Below are positions 12,919-25,109 of a DNA stretch of 64,000 bases, in pieces. The notes under the pieces were generated by a model, which was not told the DNA's origin, did not search any database, and was given only the letters and a program-made list of their open reading frames with translations. The stretch's first letter is position 1, and each line of letters starts with the position of its first letter. A program made the translations under genes and the position numbers. Source of the stretch: Diogma glabrata (Eukaryota; Arthropoda; Insecta; Diptera; Cylindrotomidae); the NCBI GenBank assembly GCA_963693315.1, contig OY856188.1:270377114-270441113 (forward strand), in the 5' to 3' direction.

Positions 12919-14627
12919 CAGTATTTGGGGACACTTTAGACAAATTTGAGTTCGTCTCTGGTATAACCCGTTGGTGGGGGATGATAGTTATTATTTCGTA
13001 ATTAAATTTTAAGATTTATTATTTTACTAGTTGTTTTATAGCATAGCCAGCAGGGTTGTTTTCCCTAATCACACGCTAGTAGCACTTCCTGTTTGTCCAA
13101 CACACGACACAGGGATAGTGAACATTTTTATAATTTTCAGAAGAAATTAAATGTTCAAGTAATAAGGGGATTCCCTCTATTCCACTAAAAAAGAGGAAAG
13201 TTACTAAGCAGACCTCTCACCTCTTTGTACAAAATCTATCAAAAACCAACCATTTATTTGCTGTAAATATTCGCAACTTTCGCCAAAGTTTCATATCAAT
13301 TGGTTAATGGACTTGTATGGTAGCCCAAACTTTTTTAGTAGAGTAAAATTTTTTGTTAATAGTCATAAGGATACTCGATTTTTGGAAGCCTTCTATCTAC
13401 TATCAGTTAAAATGGGCTACGTGCTTAGCCGTGTGCTATTAAAACCTTTATATTTGCTACTCGAACACCGACCAAATGGGACAAAATACATATACTGAAA
13501 AACGATACAGCAACATAAAAATAGATGGAAAAACATAAATTTTTTGGACGATAAGAGCTCATATGGTAAAAATCTGAAGGAATCTCTGCCTCTACCCTGA
13601 GAGCTAGTGAAAATTATCGGGTCGTGTCGCACATGAGTCTTGCAGACTTAAACAGGTCTTTGGAAAGTCTCCATCTGATACAGCCGGAATCGTCAGAGAA
13701 AGAGGTTTTTGAGACCACTGTAACGGTTGCAAAAAGAGCAGGAGGGAAAAATGTTTGTGGTTTAGTGAGCAGAAAAAGTTGAAAGCTAAGATTGACCCCC
13801 TTGACTACTCACTGCGAAGAGGTATTGGTATTTCTTCACCACAACATCCCTTTGGTAAAAGGACTGAGACGATCGTAGACTATTAAAGGGATAGAAAGGC
13901 ATCATATATGGCATAATATAACTACCTGTGGTCCTATAAAAAAGGAGAGCGATACCACTCTCCGAGAGGGTTTAAATCAGAAAGTCGGAAAAACTTCGGA
14001 TGATAATGTCTCAAAAAGTCCATTGAAGTCAACGATAAAGATGAATTCGAACAAGGCTGCATCAAGCCATGTTAGTGCGGCTAATGGAGTCTAGTCAGAA
14101 TTGCCGAATCAGTTGATGGAATCCTCAACCAGGAACAAATCAATTTAATCTAACAACGCCTGTTTGAAAATATGCTGAAACAAACTTGAACTCCGTTTGA
14201 AGAGATTTTGATGGAAGAGGGAAAACTTTATTGCCTATGTTCAAACAACTTTTTATTGAACTGGTTGATGCTGGGTATTCCTGGTTGCATCACATGGGAA
14301 AGAAGAAAGCTTTCAGCAATGAAAATCTGTAAGCTTCTTAAGATACGTCTGGATGCCAGGTTATAGACAATCTGAGATGGCCTTATTGGATGGTCTAGGA
14401 CGTTAAAGTGGCGTGATTCACTTATGCTGAAGATAGAAATTGGCTACGGATAAAGCCTCGGTCGATGGCAACTTCCTGTAAATTTTTTTCGATGAAAATA
14501 GTGCGAGAGCAATGTCTAAACGGAGAGCGAAACTTTTCTTTGTGTGTAGCTCGGTATTTCAAACACTGAACAACCTTAATTAATCTCCAACATAGCGTAA
14601 ATTGATTATAAAATTTCCTCGCTTCAC
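12919..14627. other. Decayed repeat-like sequence, no intact gene
   Basis: Only short interrupted ORFs are present. Around 13640-13790 the plus strand reads as a basic, stop-broken peptide (AKRAGGKNVCGLVSRK), perhaps from a retrotransposon ORF1, but this is not secure. No terminal repeats or reverse-transcriptase motifs were seen here. Confidence 0.4.
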
Positions 14628-14906
14628 TTGCTAAAAAGCTGCGTACACATCAATAATTCAGGAGCCTTCTACGCAACACTAAACTTGGTGCGCGTGGTTT
14701 ACTACGCCAAACATAAGCACCCGGAAATCATAGCCAACTGTGATGAAAATTCGCTTGCATGCAGAGTATTTGACTACCATCAATTTGGAAATATTAAATT
14801 TCGGGAGGAAAGCATAATTTTGGGTGTAACGGATTGGATAGACGAATTGATTGAAATGAACACGTGCAAGTATTTGCAAAGTTCGGGCTATAAATCAGGC
14901 TATTGA
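14628..14906 (+). other. Unassigned 92-codon ORF
   Basis: This is an open frame of 92 codons with fairly balanced composition, including a stretch VVYYAKHKHPEIIANCDEN and an acidic second half. I recognise no domain, signal peptide or membrane segment. It lies between decayed repeat sequence and old satellite monomers, so it is more likely a chance or relic ORF than a gene. No promoter or splice context supports it. Confidence 0.15.
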
Positions 14907-14954
14907 CTACCTCAACTTTTCCCAAAGAAGAGAACATCTATACAGGACACCTTC

Positions 14955-15420
14955 AAACATATTTCTCAATTTTTTTTGGACAAAACTATCGACAAAAGCT
15001 TGCAAAATTGGCAAGGGGTTAACTGGTCTTTTTCTAAGTCCGAAAAAAATGAGTTGTCACAAATCTTGCCGAATGAAATATAAATTCAAAGGTGAGAACA
15101 AAACATGCACCGTACTGAAGTTTGAGCTAAATCGAACCACGGGTCTAGGAATCGCAGCCCATTTTGTGGATATTTTCGTTTTGCATAGAAAATTTGCGAT
15201 TGCTGGAGTTTTATCGATTTATGGACAGGGAGATATAGTAATCACCTAGTTTTGGCTAATTTTGATTACATAGATATCCAGAGCTTCCTTCCAGCATATT
15301 TTCGAATTTTTTTTTGGACAAAGCTATCGACAAAAGCTTGCAAAATTGCCGAGGGGTTAACTGGTGCTTTTTGAATTCCAGACAAAACGAATTGTGACAA
15401 ATCTTGGCGAATATCTAACC
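14955..15420. repeat. Old, diverged copies of the satellite monomer
   Basis: About 1.4 units repeat with a spacing of about 338 bp (GGACAAAACTATCGACAAAAG at 14978 and a close variant at 15316). The order of blocks matches the 306-bp satellite: CAGCATATTTT, T-tract, GCAAAATT, GGGGTTAACTGG (satellite CCCCTTACCTG region), AGTTGTCACAAATCTTG (satellite AGTTGTCGCAAATCTTG), AAAGGTGRGAACAAAAC. It therefore looks like a relic of the ancestral monomer about 9 kb from the young array. Apparent ORFs here, such as 15049-15249, are not supported. Confidence 0.8.
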
Positions 15421-15787
15421 GTGTGGTGTGGGTTTTTGATTTTTCAGATTTGTCTGCTGCTACCAACGTTACGGCTTTGGTCAACAACTACGTATTGGTA
15501 TTTGCCTCCATTTGACACAACAAACAATCAGTCTTATATCTTTGTCTTTGTTCTAGCTCAGTTGTTAAAGCGCTAGTTTTGCAGCTAAAGTTAAAGCTAG
15601 TTTTGCTGGCCTGACGTGGCCACCTTTTATGTATATTCACGGCTATTGAATTAAGTGGTGGGTTAGTTAGTTTCAAACATGTTGATTCGATTAATAAAAA
15701 AATCCAAGCCAAATCAAGCCAATTCAACTCTGGAAAATAGCTCCATAATCAATATAACAAGAAATTTATATTTACCTTAAAATAATT
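15421..15787. other. Region downstream of the last visible BTB-gene exon
   Basis: No repeat or ORF was recognised. If the stop at 15788 is used, this is the start of the 3' UTR on the minus strand. A consensus-like splice donor (AAG|GTAAAT, minus strand) lies at 15776/15775, only 12 nt past that stop. I saw no clear polyadenylation signal close to the stop. Confidence 0.4.
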
Positions 15788-16681
15788 TCAACTACTCTTC
15801 ACCGCATTTGTATTTAATTTAATATCCGTATCCGGTGTAGTTTTCAAATTTAAGCCATCATTTGAATCTTGGTTGGAATGTTGCTTCAACGAAAATGATA
15901 TAATATTATCATTATCATCGTTATTGTTGTTGTTATTAATACTATCATGTGTTGTTGATATAAGATCTGGTTCCATTTTAATATTCGCTAATAATCGTGT
16001 CGATGAATCCACCACACTATCATTGTTATTACTATTATTATTAATATTATTATTGTTATTGTTGTTCGTTTCACCGCTCAATAAATTTAAATTTGGTTTA
16101 TAGTTTCGATTGGAATCTTCTTGAATCGTCGATGGTCGACTTCTCTTTTGATTTCTCATCTCCTGTTCGTATTGTGCCAGAAGCTTACGCTTCGAATAGT
16201 ATTTTGGATATTTCTGATTATCTAAAAGTTTATTGCTAATATTTGCTTGTTGGATTACATATTTTGAGTTATTATTATTGTTGATGTTGCTATTAGTATT
16301 ATTATTAGCTATTGTATTTGCATTGCTACTGTTGTTGTTATTATTATTATTTTGTATATCTTCATTTAATTTCAAATTATTATTTGTTTTCTGTTGTGAA
16401 ACATCTTTCGGTGAGTTTCTATTTTGACTTAAATTCAGTGTTTGTCGATTAAGAAATGATGCATCTTGCATACTTTGATGAAATGGTGATGTTTGAAGAT
16501 GCGTTGGAGATTGAATGTATTTTGTTGGCGGTTGTTGTACTCGATTTTTATTTGATACTAAAGTTGAATTACTATTTCGATGTTGATTCTGTAAACTTTG
16601 TTGATGTTGTTGCTGTTGTTGTTGGTTTTGTACAGATGTTGGATGCTTTGGTGTATCTTTTTCTTCATGATCATTTGTGCT
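15788..16681 (-). CDS. BTB/POZ protein, exon 4: Gln/Asn-rich region to stop
   Basis: This is the last visible coding exon of the minus-strand BTB gene. It starts after an acceptor TTTATCTAG at 16682 and opens in phase 0 with STNDHEEKDTPKHPTSV, in frame with exon 3 (ends GLHTE). It gives 297 residues: a poly-Gln run near residue 20, a basic stretch with KRKLLAQYEQEMRNQKRS near the middle, several Asn runs, then a Ser/Asp-rich tail ending NAVKSS and TGA at 15788-15790. It contains no zinc finger, so the DNA-binding domain expected of most insect BTB factors is absent or lies on an exon left of the window. Two possible donors lie near the end: GCG|GTGAAG at 15803/15802, before the stop, and AAG|GTAAAT just after it. 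The stop may therefore belong to one isoform only. Confidence 0.75.
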   Translation of the reverse strand, partial: STNDHEEKDTPKHPTSVQNQQQQQQHQQSLQNQHRNSNSTLVSNKNRVQQPPTKYIQSPTHLQTSPFHQSMQDASFLNRQTLNLSQNRNSPKDVSQQKTNNNLKLNEDIQNNNNNNNSSNANTIANNNTNSNINNNNNSKYVIQQANISNKLLDNQKYPKYYSKRKLLAQYEQEMRNQKRSRPSTIQEDSNRNYKPNLNLLSGETNNNNNNNINNNSNNNDSVVDSSTRLLANIKMEPDLISTTHDSINNNNNNDDNDNIISFSLKQHSNQDSNDGLNLKTTPDTDIKLNTNAVKSS

Positions 16682-18600
16682 CTAGATAAAAGGTTGTTAA
16701 AAAATGAAAATTAATATTAAAATTTGAATTTTTATTAGTTTTTTTTTTAACTACGATTTTAATTATTAATTAATATTTAAAAATTTTAGATAATGTTATT
16801 ATTTTCTGTTTTATTTAAAATGAAAGTAGACTTATGAAATAATTTATCAATTTGGAAGATTGAAATTATTTTTTTATTCGTTTTATAGAAACTGTTTCAC
16901 TGTTTTCATATTTCATTAAGTTTAATGATCTAGAATTTTGGATGGTGCAGTTATAATTGCAATAAAATTTCAAAATAAAGTGAAATTTTGTTTATTTTAC
17001 AATCTTGAAAATTAATAACGAATGCCACATAAAGATACAGGAAAAATGTTAATATTTCGTTATGCATTTCGCCATTTTTCGATAGAAAACGAAAATATTA
17101 AAAAAACATTTTGTCATTTTTAGTCCATTAAGTTGTAGTCTCCTTTTCAGTTGCAAATAACTCGCTAAGTTGGTGATAGGATATTTTTCTGACTTTCTTA
17201 CAACATAGGTAAAAGAGATATTTAGCCAATTATGCTAAGCAAGAACGAAAAAAGGTATTAAGCAAGCACCACAGGAAGCAAATATTTGCGGATCAATGTA
17301 TTGATGAAATATTTGTTTTAATTATTTACAGAAAAATATTTGCTATCGTGATGGCTAAACCAACAAATGATTGCTTGGTGTGGTGTAGTTCTTTGCTAGT
17401 GGCTCTGCCACTGAACGGATATTTTTTGCTATTTATTGCAGAAATTATGGTCAAGACAGCGTTTTGCGGCATTCAAAAAAATATTTTAGAGATTTGAAAC
17501 TTGTAGCGAGAAATCATATTGTGGAAGCAAGTCTTTGATTTTCATCATTATCATTGCCAATAATAAATTGACCAAGCCGAAAGAGACAAACCATGTAATG
17601 GTATAGCAACATTTTTGCTATAAAATGAGCAAAGAGACTTTAGTGCCTAGTTTGCAAAGCAGTTTTAGAGCAATTATTTGCTCGAGTCTCATGGCATAGC
17701 AAATGCCGAGACATTTTTTCTGTTAATTTCGATATCCGTTTCCTATTAAGACACCTAGAGTTTTTCTATTTAAGATTAAAAACTTTTGTTTTTGTTGATT
17801 TTAAATCATGATAAACATCTTACTTTGCCTGGCCAACTTAAGCTTCGTATTATCCTTTAATAACGACAAAACAAACGTTCTAGAAAGGACTAAATTGAAA
17901 TAACCCGTAGAACAGGGAGTTGTTCGGAGTTGTTATGGAGTTATTCGATTTCATGTAGAGGCTAAATCCAGCTTATTCCAATGTCTCATATCCTATTTAT
18001 CGACCAATCAAATTCTATTAAAATTTGACTCAAAAGTGGTCTAAAAATTTTCATTTCGAATTCATAAAATCCTCTATTAACACAGAATTGATGAAGAGGT
18101 CAAAGTTGTTGTTGTTATGTGAATCACTTCTTCAAATTGGGGCTCAAAAAGTTGGATCGTTTTCCATATTTAGAATTTTTAGATCTGTATCATAACATGA
18201 AGAAATTTAACAAGGTTTGTTCCTCGTAAGTGTAATGAAGCCGTTATTCAATCTTCGTGATTTGGAGCCGCACTATTTTCCTACACGTCTTGGATTTGCA
18301 TTAGCAAGGACTTTCGTAGTTATTTTCGCCTTTTTTAACATAGTTTCTTATATTCAATTCGTAATCGTCTATCGCAATAATTTCTGTTTAAATTTATCAT
18401 AAAACAGTTGTGTAATCTCCTTAAGACTAGGACAAAATCAAGCAACAGGTTACTTCTCGTTTGCTGTAATGCCATGGACGTTGGAAGTTGGTTTTGCTCC
18501 TTTTTTAAATACAATTTTCTTACATTCATTTCGTAATCAGTTTTTTTCATAAATCTTTTCTAATTTTGAAATGAGTTAGTTGTGCAAACTCTTTAGTGGG
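16682..18600. other. Start of 20-kb intron 3 region, AT-rich
   Basis: AT-rich intronic sequence with no recognised repeat or ORF of interest. The acceptor of exon 4 is at its low-coordinate edge. Short A+T tracts and small inverted pairs occur, but none stands out. Confidence 0.6.
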
Positions 18601-18682
18601 CACAGTAATTAACGATAAAAAAAATTTCCTAAGAAACAAACTTATCGTCTTGTTATTGTTGGCAAACGGCCGTTAATATACT

Positions 18683-18730
18683 ATAAATAGAAGCCGGTAG
18701 ATGGCTTCACTCTCTTATTCGACTTTTTGT
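18683..18730 (+). promoter_or_regulatory. Possible TATA-box core promoter, LTR-like
   Basis: CTATAAATAGAAGCCGG is followed about 25-30 bp later by the pyrimidine-rich TTCACTCTCTTATTCG, a TATA-plus-initiator spacing often seen in insect LTRs. It lies inside intron 3 on the opposite strand to the BTB gene. No LTR pair or primer site was found nearby, so this may be a solo LTR remnant or chance. Confidence 0.25.
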
Positions 18731-19795
18731 CTGAATAGATTCTTGTTGTTGGAGTTTGACATTTTTGTCTTTTTTCTCGTGCGGTGTGAGATTATCATCC
18801 ATATTAATTAAATGCAAAAAAATACGAAAAAAAGAAAGTGGAATTCATCCTTTGGACTTCTAATTAAGAATTCTAAAGAAAAGAAAAGATTATATGTTCG
18901 TGCGTGTCAGACCAAAGTGTATAAAAAAAAATAATCCAGTTTGTGAATTTTTAATATGTTTTGTGGTTCTACAGATCTAAAAGAATGAGTTCAAAAGTGA
19001 TTTAGCGTCGCATCCAATTTTTTTTAAAGTAGATAACATAACAAATGCGATTCCGTTGTTGTTAGATTTGGATAACGGAGAAAAACAAAAATCTACCGAG
19101 GACGACCTCCAAGTCAGTTTCGATGATGTCAAATCTCACCCATTCTCTTCATGGTAAATACGTCATTATTTCTTTATTAATTTTACATTTATATGCCTTT
19201 ATATGAATAGTGGAAAATTGTTTTTATTTTTGCCGGGTTTTCAAGAAAAAAATAAAGAAATTAATAAACATAACTGTTTTAATAACCGAATATGACGGAA
19301 AAATATTATCATGGTGTTCGTTTATCCATCATATTAGCAAGGTTGAATGAACTCATTTTCGAATAACAATTTGTGAACAGTAAGAAAAAGAAAATTAATT
19401 GTTCTTGATTTGCTAGTTTTGTTTTGTATCCAAATCAATGTTACTTTAAGTTATTAAATATTTAAATAAGTGTTCAACTCTGCTTTTATTGAATTATTAA
19501 TTCACTTATAGATTAGTGATAAACTCTGATTTTTTTTCTGTTAAAACTTAAATGCTCTTAAAATAAAAAGAAAAGAAAGTAAACATAGTGAAGATTCAAG
19601 AAAAACGTCCATGGCTTATTTTTCGGCGAACAGTTAACTACGAAAGCGTACATTACACGTTTTTTTTTTGTGAAATGAGAATTTGAGGTTGTGTGGCTTC
19701 CTTCACGTTTATTCTTTTTCTGTATCAGAAAACAAACATAGATCTACGGTCAATCGACCTTCACCGGATTCGACAAGCTGTATATCGATAGTTGG
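18731..19795. other. Intronic sequence, nothing recognised
   Basis: AT-rich intronic sequence with scattered GAAAAGAAAAG tracts. No ORF above background and no clear repeat. Confidence 0.5.
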
Positions 19796-20345
19796 ATATT
19801 TGATGTACCAGTGCCTGCTTCATCAATTATAAATGTATATGGCTCGGCCTTTAACTTGCATATACCTGCTGTGATCATTTGCAACATTTTAATCTAAATA
19901 TATGCCAGATTGGTCAATTACCCCTAGTTCGACAGTCAACTTACATTTACGTGCTGCAACAACATTCAACATCTGTGATAATTAGGCGTGATTCTACCAG
20001 TATTTATATACATAGTTCAACCTTTAAGGTCTGCAGTTAATTTACATCCACCTACCACAATAATTATCTACATCTATTCGAATTATGCGTGACTCACTTC
20101 GTAGTCATATATAGCTCAGCAGTTAAATGTGCGTACACCTACGATACCAATTATCAACATTTATTTGAAGTACGCGGGATTCCACAAGAATTTACCTATA
20201 TCAGTCAGCAGCTAAATTTGTGTATGCATAACAAATCATTATCCATATTTTGATCTTCTTATATGCGATACCACCAGTACCTTCATATATCATTCAGCAG
20301 TTAAATTTGTATACGCATACTACAACTATCCACCTTCATTACATA
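19796..20345. repeat. Diverged tandem repeat, unit about 87 bp, six to seven units
   Basis: Recurring blocks in the same order are an ATCAACAT-like start, a GCGTGATTCCACC-like middle, then a CAGCAGTTAAATTTG-like block followed by a TACACCTAC-like end. Starts fall near 19880, 19968, 20070, 20155 and 20242, with one or two weaker units before. Substitution is heavy, so this is an old array. It lies in intron 3. Confidence 0.65.
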
Positions 20346-20519
20346 TGTACATATAAACAGTTCCGCAAGTTACGACCACAGTTTTCGAAATTTAGCCTAC
20401 CTATACGTGAATCGGGAGGAACAGGTTGGATCAATTATTGGCCGGATAAAAGATGATTGGGTAATCAACAACAACAAATAAAGGAGCGGGTTCGGCCACG
20501 ACCATGGGGTGAGTACTTG

Positions 20520-20680
20520 CATACATATATCTATAAATATATGGACGTGAATGTGTAGGCGTGTGTTTACGGATGTATAGAGGTGTGAATATGTGTGTGC
20601 GTACATGGATATATGTATGGGGAGGTATGAATGTGTGCGAGCATGTAGGTGTATGAACGTGAGCGTGTGTGGGGCATGGA
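20520..20680. repeat. TG/TA-rich low-complexity tract
   Basis: An irregular run of ATATGTGTGTGCGTA-like sequence with repeated GTGTGNG motifs. It accounts for apparent ORFs on both strands here, which are not genes. It follows GGGGTGAGTACTTGCATAC, a splice-donor-like string on the plus strand with no supporting exon. Confidence 0.6.
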
Positions 20681-23600
20681 CCTGGTGATTGCGGTTTTCT
20701 TCGCGTATGGGGGTCGCCAGAGTCTGTCTCCTTCCCTTGTCTTTACGTTTAATCCGTTATCATTCATGATATTCGCGTTCAATATCAGTATTTGTGCTGG
20801 AGCAGGAGGATTTCTTTCTCGTCCCCACGCACTACAGTTGGCTTGGGACTAAATAAATCTCATCTAGGTGCGCGACCTGATATGCCACTTCGTTGACCTA
20901 CAACGAAGGAGAGCTTCATTACATAAGTAGGTGTTTAAACTGTTCCAAATTCGATGATGCCCATTAAGAATAGGTTGCCATCATACGGTAGACATAAGGG
21001 TGCAAAGGCCAGTAACACTCTCGATATGTACAGTAATTTAAAGGACGATGCGATTTTTGCCACTACATTGATGTATAAGAATATTGAAAATATCGTTCGA
21101 CAAATATAGGTAACGTAAGAGTGAGAAATCTCTATAAGTGTTCAGAAATATAACAATTATTATAATTGGTAATTACTTATATTTATTACAGAAATTATAG
21201 TTAATTTCAAAACGAAGGAGATTTCGAGAAATCATAGATTAAATACGGATACCGAACTGAATGCAGAGTACCCGCCAGATTAAATCAATACATTACTGCC
21301 CAACAAAGTTTTACTCTAGGAAATCAAGCTAACATACTTTATAACCAGCTATTATTTGAATAACATGAGAACTATAGACAAACAAGGTATAGCGATGTTT
21401 CGCCAAATGCATCACAAAAACAATTTTTGGGGTAATTATTAATTTCTTAACCTCACTATATGTGTGAATTCATAGGATATAACATATAATTAAGCGAGTC
21501 AAGCTCAGTTTAAGGGTTATTTTGGAGGTATGTGAGCAATCAAACTCAAGTAACTTTGTGAATCCTTTGAATTTTTTCAATTCGAAATTATTATTGATTA
21601 TTATTTTGGGTTTCTTTGAATGAATCTTACAGTTTGCTGCATTAAAACTTTTTTCGTGATTCGGGCAAGATCAAATGCCTCTCATCAGTGACACAGGTCG
21701 ATTCTGAGTGTTAGATAAGTTATCATCTTAGGATGCAGAATACCGAACTTTAGAAAAATTATTGAATTATCAACAAATTTTTAGTAAGACAGTGAGGACT
21801 TTTTAACATATTCTTAATGAATTCGAGAAGAAATTTGCTAGGGCTCAAATAGGATCCTGATCAGGTTCGCCACAGTTCGATTGGACCCTGGGCCTAATCA
21901 GGTTCTGATTCGGATGGTCAGATCAGGCTCTGATCAAGTTCGCTATATGAATTTAAATAGTTCAAACAGGTATTTTATATTAGGTCCTATAATTAGATTG
22001 GCCAACAAGGGGTCAAAAAAGAAAAACCAAATCAGGGCCGGTTCTGGCCTTGATTGTATTCAGGCTTTTTCTAGCTAATTTCTGCTCGGGAGTACACAGC
22101 GAAACAACAAAATAAAATTCAAACTATATTCTTCTCAGATGAAAGAAAGATTGAGAGCTGCTAGTCTTTTCCAACACCCGCTGAAAAATGTCATCGAACT
22201 GAAGATAACAGAGGTTTCACCAGAGACTAGATATTAGAAGATCGAACCAACAATGGTACCGGTAGAACCTCTTACTTCACAGAGAAGGTTTTGTACATTA
22301 ATTTTAAGATCTGTGTACTTATAGAGAAGTGAGGTGGAGATATTAACAAAAATAGTAAATTTTTTATCAATGTGTGTACACACTACACATATTATACCTA
22401 CCAGGAAAATGAACTGAGATATGTTTGCAATAGACCTAAAATAAAATGGAGTTACTTATGACGGACTTACATTCACATCCAGCAAAAAGCCTAAAAGATT
22501 TTATCAATGACCTAGGGACTGACCTAAGTAACTGAATTTAAACTGAAAGAGCACCGGGATGAAGTTTACAACTATGTCAAAAAAACTGATATAATATAAG
22601 ATAGCCGTTCTATTTCAGTAAGAAATAAAAAATTGTTGAAACTGAGTTTGCGGTACTAAACGTAGGCTATACATGGCTACAGAAACAACTATGACAATTT
22701 GCGTTAATTAAATCAATGCAATTGCAATTATTGTGTTTATGGTAAATAGCCGTTGATGGTAAATTAAAGTTATCGTGGCAAAATCGATGGCAAGTAAAAA
22801 CAATAAACTTAGTACCGAGACGTTTCTTCCAAAAAGATGCCACTAAAATCTTTTTTCTATCAAAACCAACTATAAATTAATAAAAATTGCCTCAAAAAAG
22901 TTGCTACATAAAGTATGTAAGTTGCCTGCCAGTTTCACTCCTAAAACTATTGACATAGAGATTGTATATCTGAAGAAAGCAATAAAGTTCAGTCCTAAAT
23001 AAGTTCTACAAACTAGCATCTTTTAATAAATTCTGGATGCGCCCGACAGGAAAACATTCAACATTTTGGATGCGGTAATATTAAAGCATATTATCGCACA
23101 ACAAACTTGGTCGAAACTTCCATTATCTAAAACGCTCCCACTATGGAATGCTATGGCGGTTTTCAAATTAAACAAATTGCGGGCTTCAAATCATGCGCTG
23201 CTTTTCGATTAAGAACTAAAAACAACGAAGAATTTGATTACAAATTACTTTGTTCCAGAACAGATAATTCCCTTTTAGACTATAGACTTCCCGTTTCAAA
23301 TTTTTGTTCAACGATGGACTGTCACAAGTTGATTTTTGCCAGCGGGATCAAATATACAGAGTTTTTGAAATCAACTAAGGCAATTGGAAAAATTATCGTA
23401 AACTATCGTAAATTATAATGAAAATGTAAGCAGATGAGGTGCATATAAAAAATATTGGAGGTCGCTAGTTCCTGTCAATCGATGAATGTACCTCACGAAC
23501 CGATGGAATTTAAACGTCATAATGTTTATGTAGTAGAAAAATGGGAATTTGGACTGACTCTTGATTTATCGAGCATTACCAGCCGAGAATTGGATTGTGT

Positions 23601-23990
23601 TGTTAAAGAAACGGTTCAAATAAAGTTTGTATAACGTTGGATGGTGAGTGAAACTTGAGGACAACCAAAACTTCTACATGGAGTATCAGCGGCAATATAT
23701 GTGCTGAAAAAAAATGGACGACTAATGAAATGCTTTTAGAAACAATATATCGTATATTTGATTAATTTTGCGCCCATGAATTTGGTGTGCGACCTACTCT
23801 TTCCTCTAATATTTCTGCAATGCCGAAAATGTATGAGAACGATATTGATACATTTGAGACATCAAACGATATCTTTAACACAGTTGCAATTCAGGATCAA
23901 GAATATAGATGGATACAAAAGCAAACCATCAAAAAATCTTACATTCAAAGTTACAAGTTACCCAAACTAAACGCCAAAAAGTATGCAAAT
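20681..23990. other. Intronic decayed sequence, no gene assigned
   Basis: The composition is more balanced than the AT-rich parts of the intron, suggesting old transposon sequence. The longest open frame is 23143-23418 (+), 91 codons, with motifs such as AAFRLRTKNNEEFDYKLLC, but I recognise no domain. No terminal repeats were seen. Confidence 0.4.
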
Positions 23991-24260
23991 AATTTTATGT
24001 TGTTGTTGTTGTTGTAGCGACGTTGATAATGTGCTACTCGTTCGATTTAGTTTCCAGTTTCAGAAGCTCTGCTACAACCATTGGGCTGTTCTTTCTTTGT
24101 CAGGTCCGTCACATTCTTTGTATATGCAATAGGTGGTCTACATCATGTGGTGTGCCCTCACATGCGGGACACTTGTCAATAATTGAGGGGTCGATTCTAT
24201 TCAAGTAGTGGTTAAGTATTCGTGAATCGTTACCAGCCGCATCTTAGTTGCGATAGAATG
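23990..24260 (+). repeat. TTG-repeat-headed dispersed repeat
   Basis: TTTTATG(TTG)nTAGCGAC opens this segment at about 23993. The same header TTATGATG(TTG)nTAGCGAC is found inverted at about 33160-33140. A shared start followed by unrelated text suggests a dispersed repeat family with variable bodies, or two independently degraded copies. TTG-run-headed repeats are common in higher-fly genomes, as far as I know. Confidence 0.45.
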
Positions 24261-25109
24261 CATCTAGTGCTGCGAGGCAGTTGGTTTTCTTCTGTAGAGA
24301 CTTGCGGTGGTTTTTAATTCAGAACTAGATTATAAACATAGTTGTTTATTGATTCTTTTACCGCCTTAGTATGAAGACATTTTAACCCACACTGTATGTA
24401 AGCCCAGCGATACTTCTTGTTTTTTGATCTTCTCTTACATCGGTTTGAAAGAGCTTTGCAGTTTTCCTTATGGTTCTATGGTGGTGCTGGTGACACAATC
24501 AACAGGATATTGTTCTTTGTGGCAGGCCCATCTTTATTGTTTGGACAGAATTTCATTGTGTTCACGAACGAGTAAGATATTATATTCTTCGTGCAGGTGG
24601 TCTCTATGAACCATCAGGTTCCAGGAGCGGTTCTCAGAGCTCCGTTTTGTGTGGTTTTTTATCTTTTTGGTGGATAGGTTAACAGGAGCCGAAGTTTAAT
24701 TTTCTCACTAGATTTTTTTATTTTTTCTCTTGTTTTCTATGACTAATTTGTTTATTTGCTGGTTTAGGTCTCGGGTTCTGGGATCTGTTTTCGGGATGTT
24801 ATCTACAAGTATGGATATTGCAGATGCCTCTGGTGGAAAATTCGGTGTAACATATTGTATTCTACCAGCCAGGGTGTATTGCGCTTTTGTTTGATAAAAA
24901 TCGCTTACTGAATCGATGGCCAGGCTTACGCTCTATAAGTACGGGTATGTGAAGAACCAAAAATCGTGACAACTATGCATCTGTAGTATCTCAGAGCATA
25001 AAGTTATACAATCTATTTAATGCACTTACAGAAATTGCCAAAGGATTTTGACAATAGCGTAATAACGTGTCTATTCTAGAAATCGAAGAAATGGATCATA
25101 ATGTTCTGA
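24261..25109. other. Intronic sequence, nothing recognised
   Basis: No intact ORF or repeat was recognised. A 61-codon ORF at 24424-24609 has no motif. Confidence 0.4.

Noticed and set aside
15873..16689. Plus-strand Leu- and Val-rich ORFs across 15873-16689
   Set aside because: They are antisense shadows of the Asn- and Gln-coding exon on the minus strand.
18683..18730. Alternative promoter of the BTB gene
   Set aside because: The TATA-like box is on the opposite strand to the gene, so it could not start its transcript.
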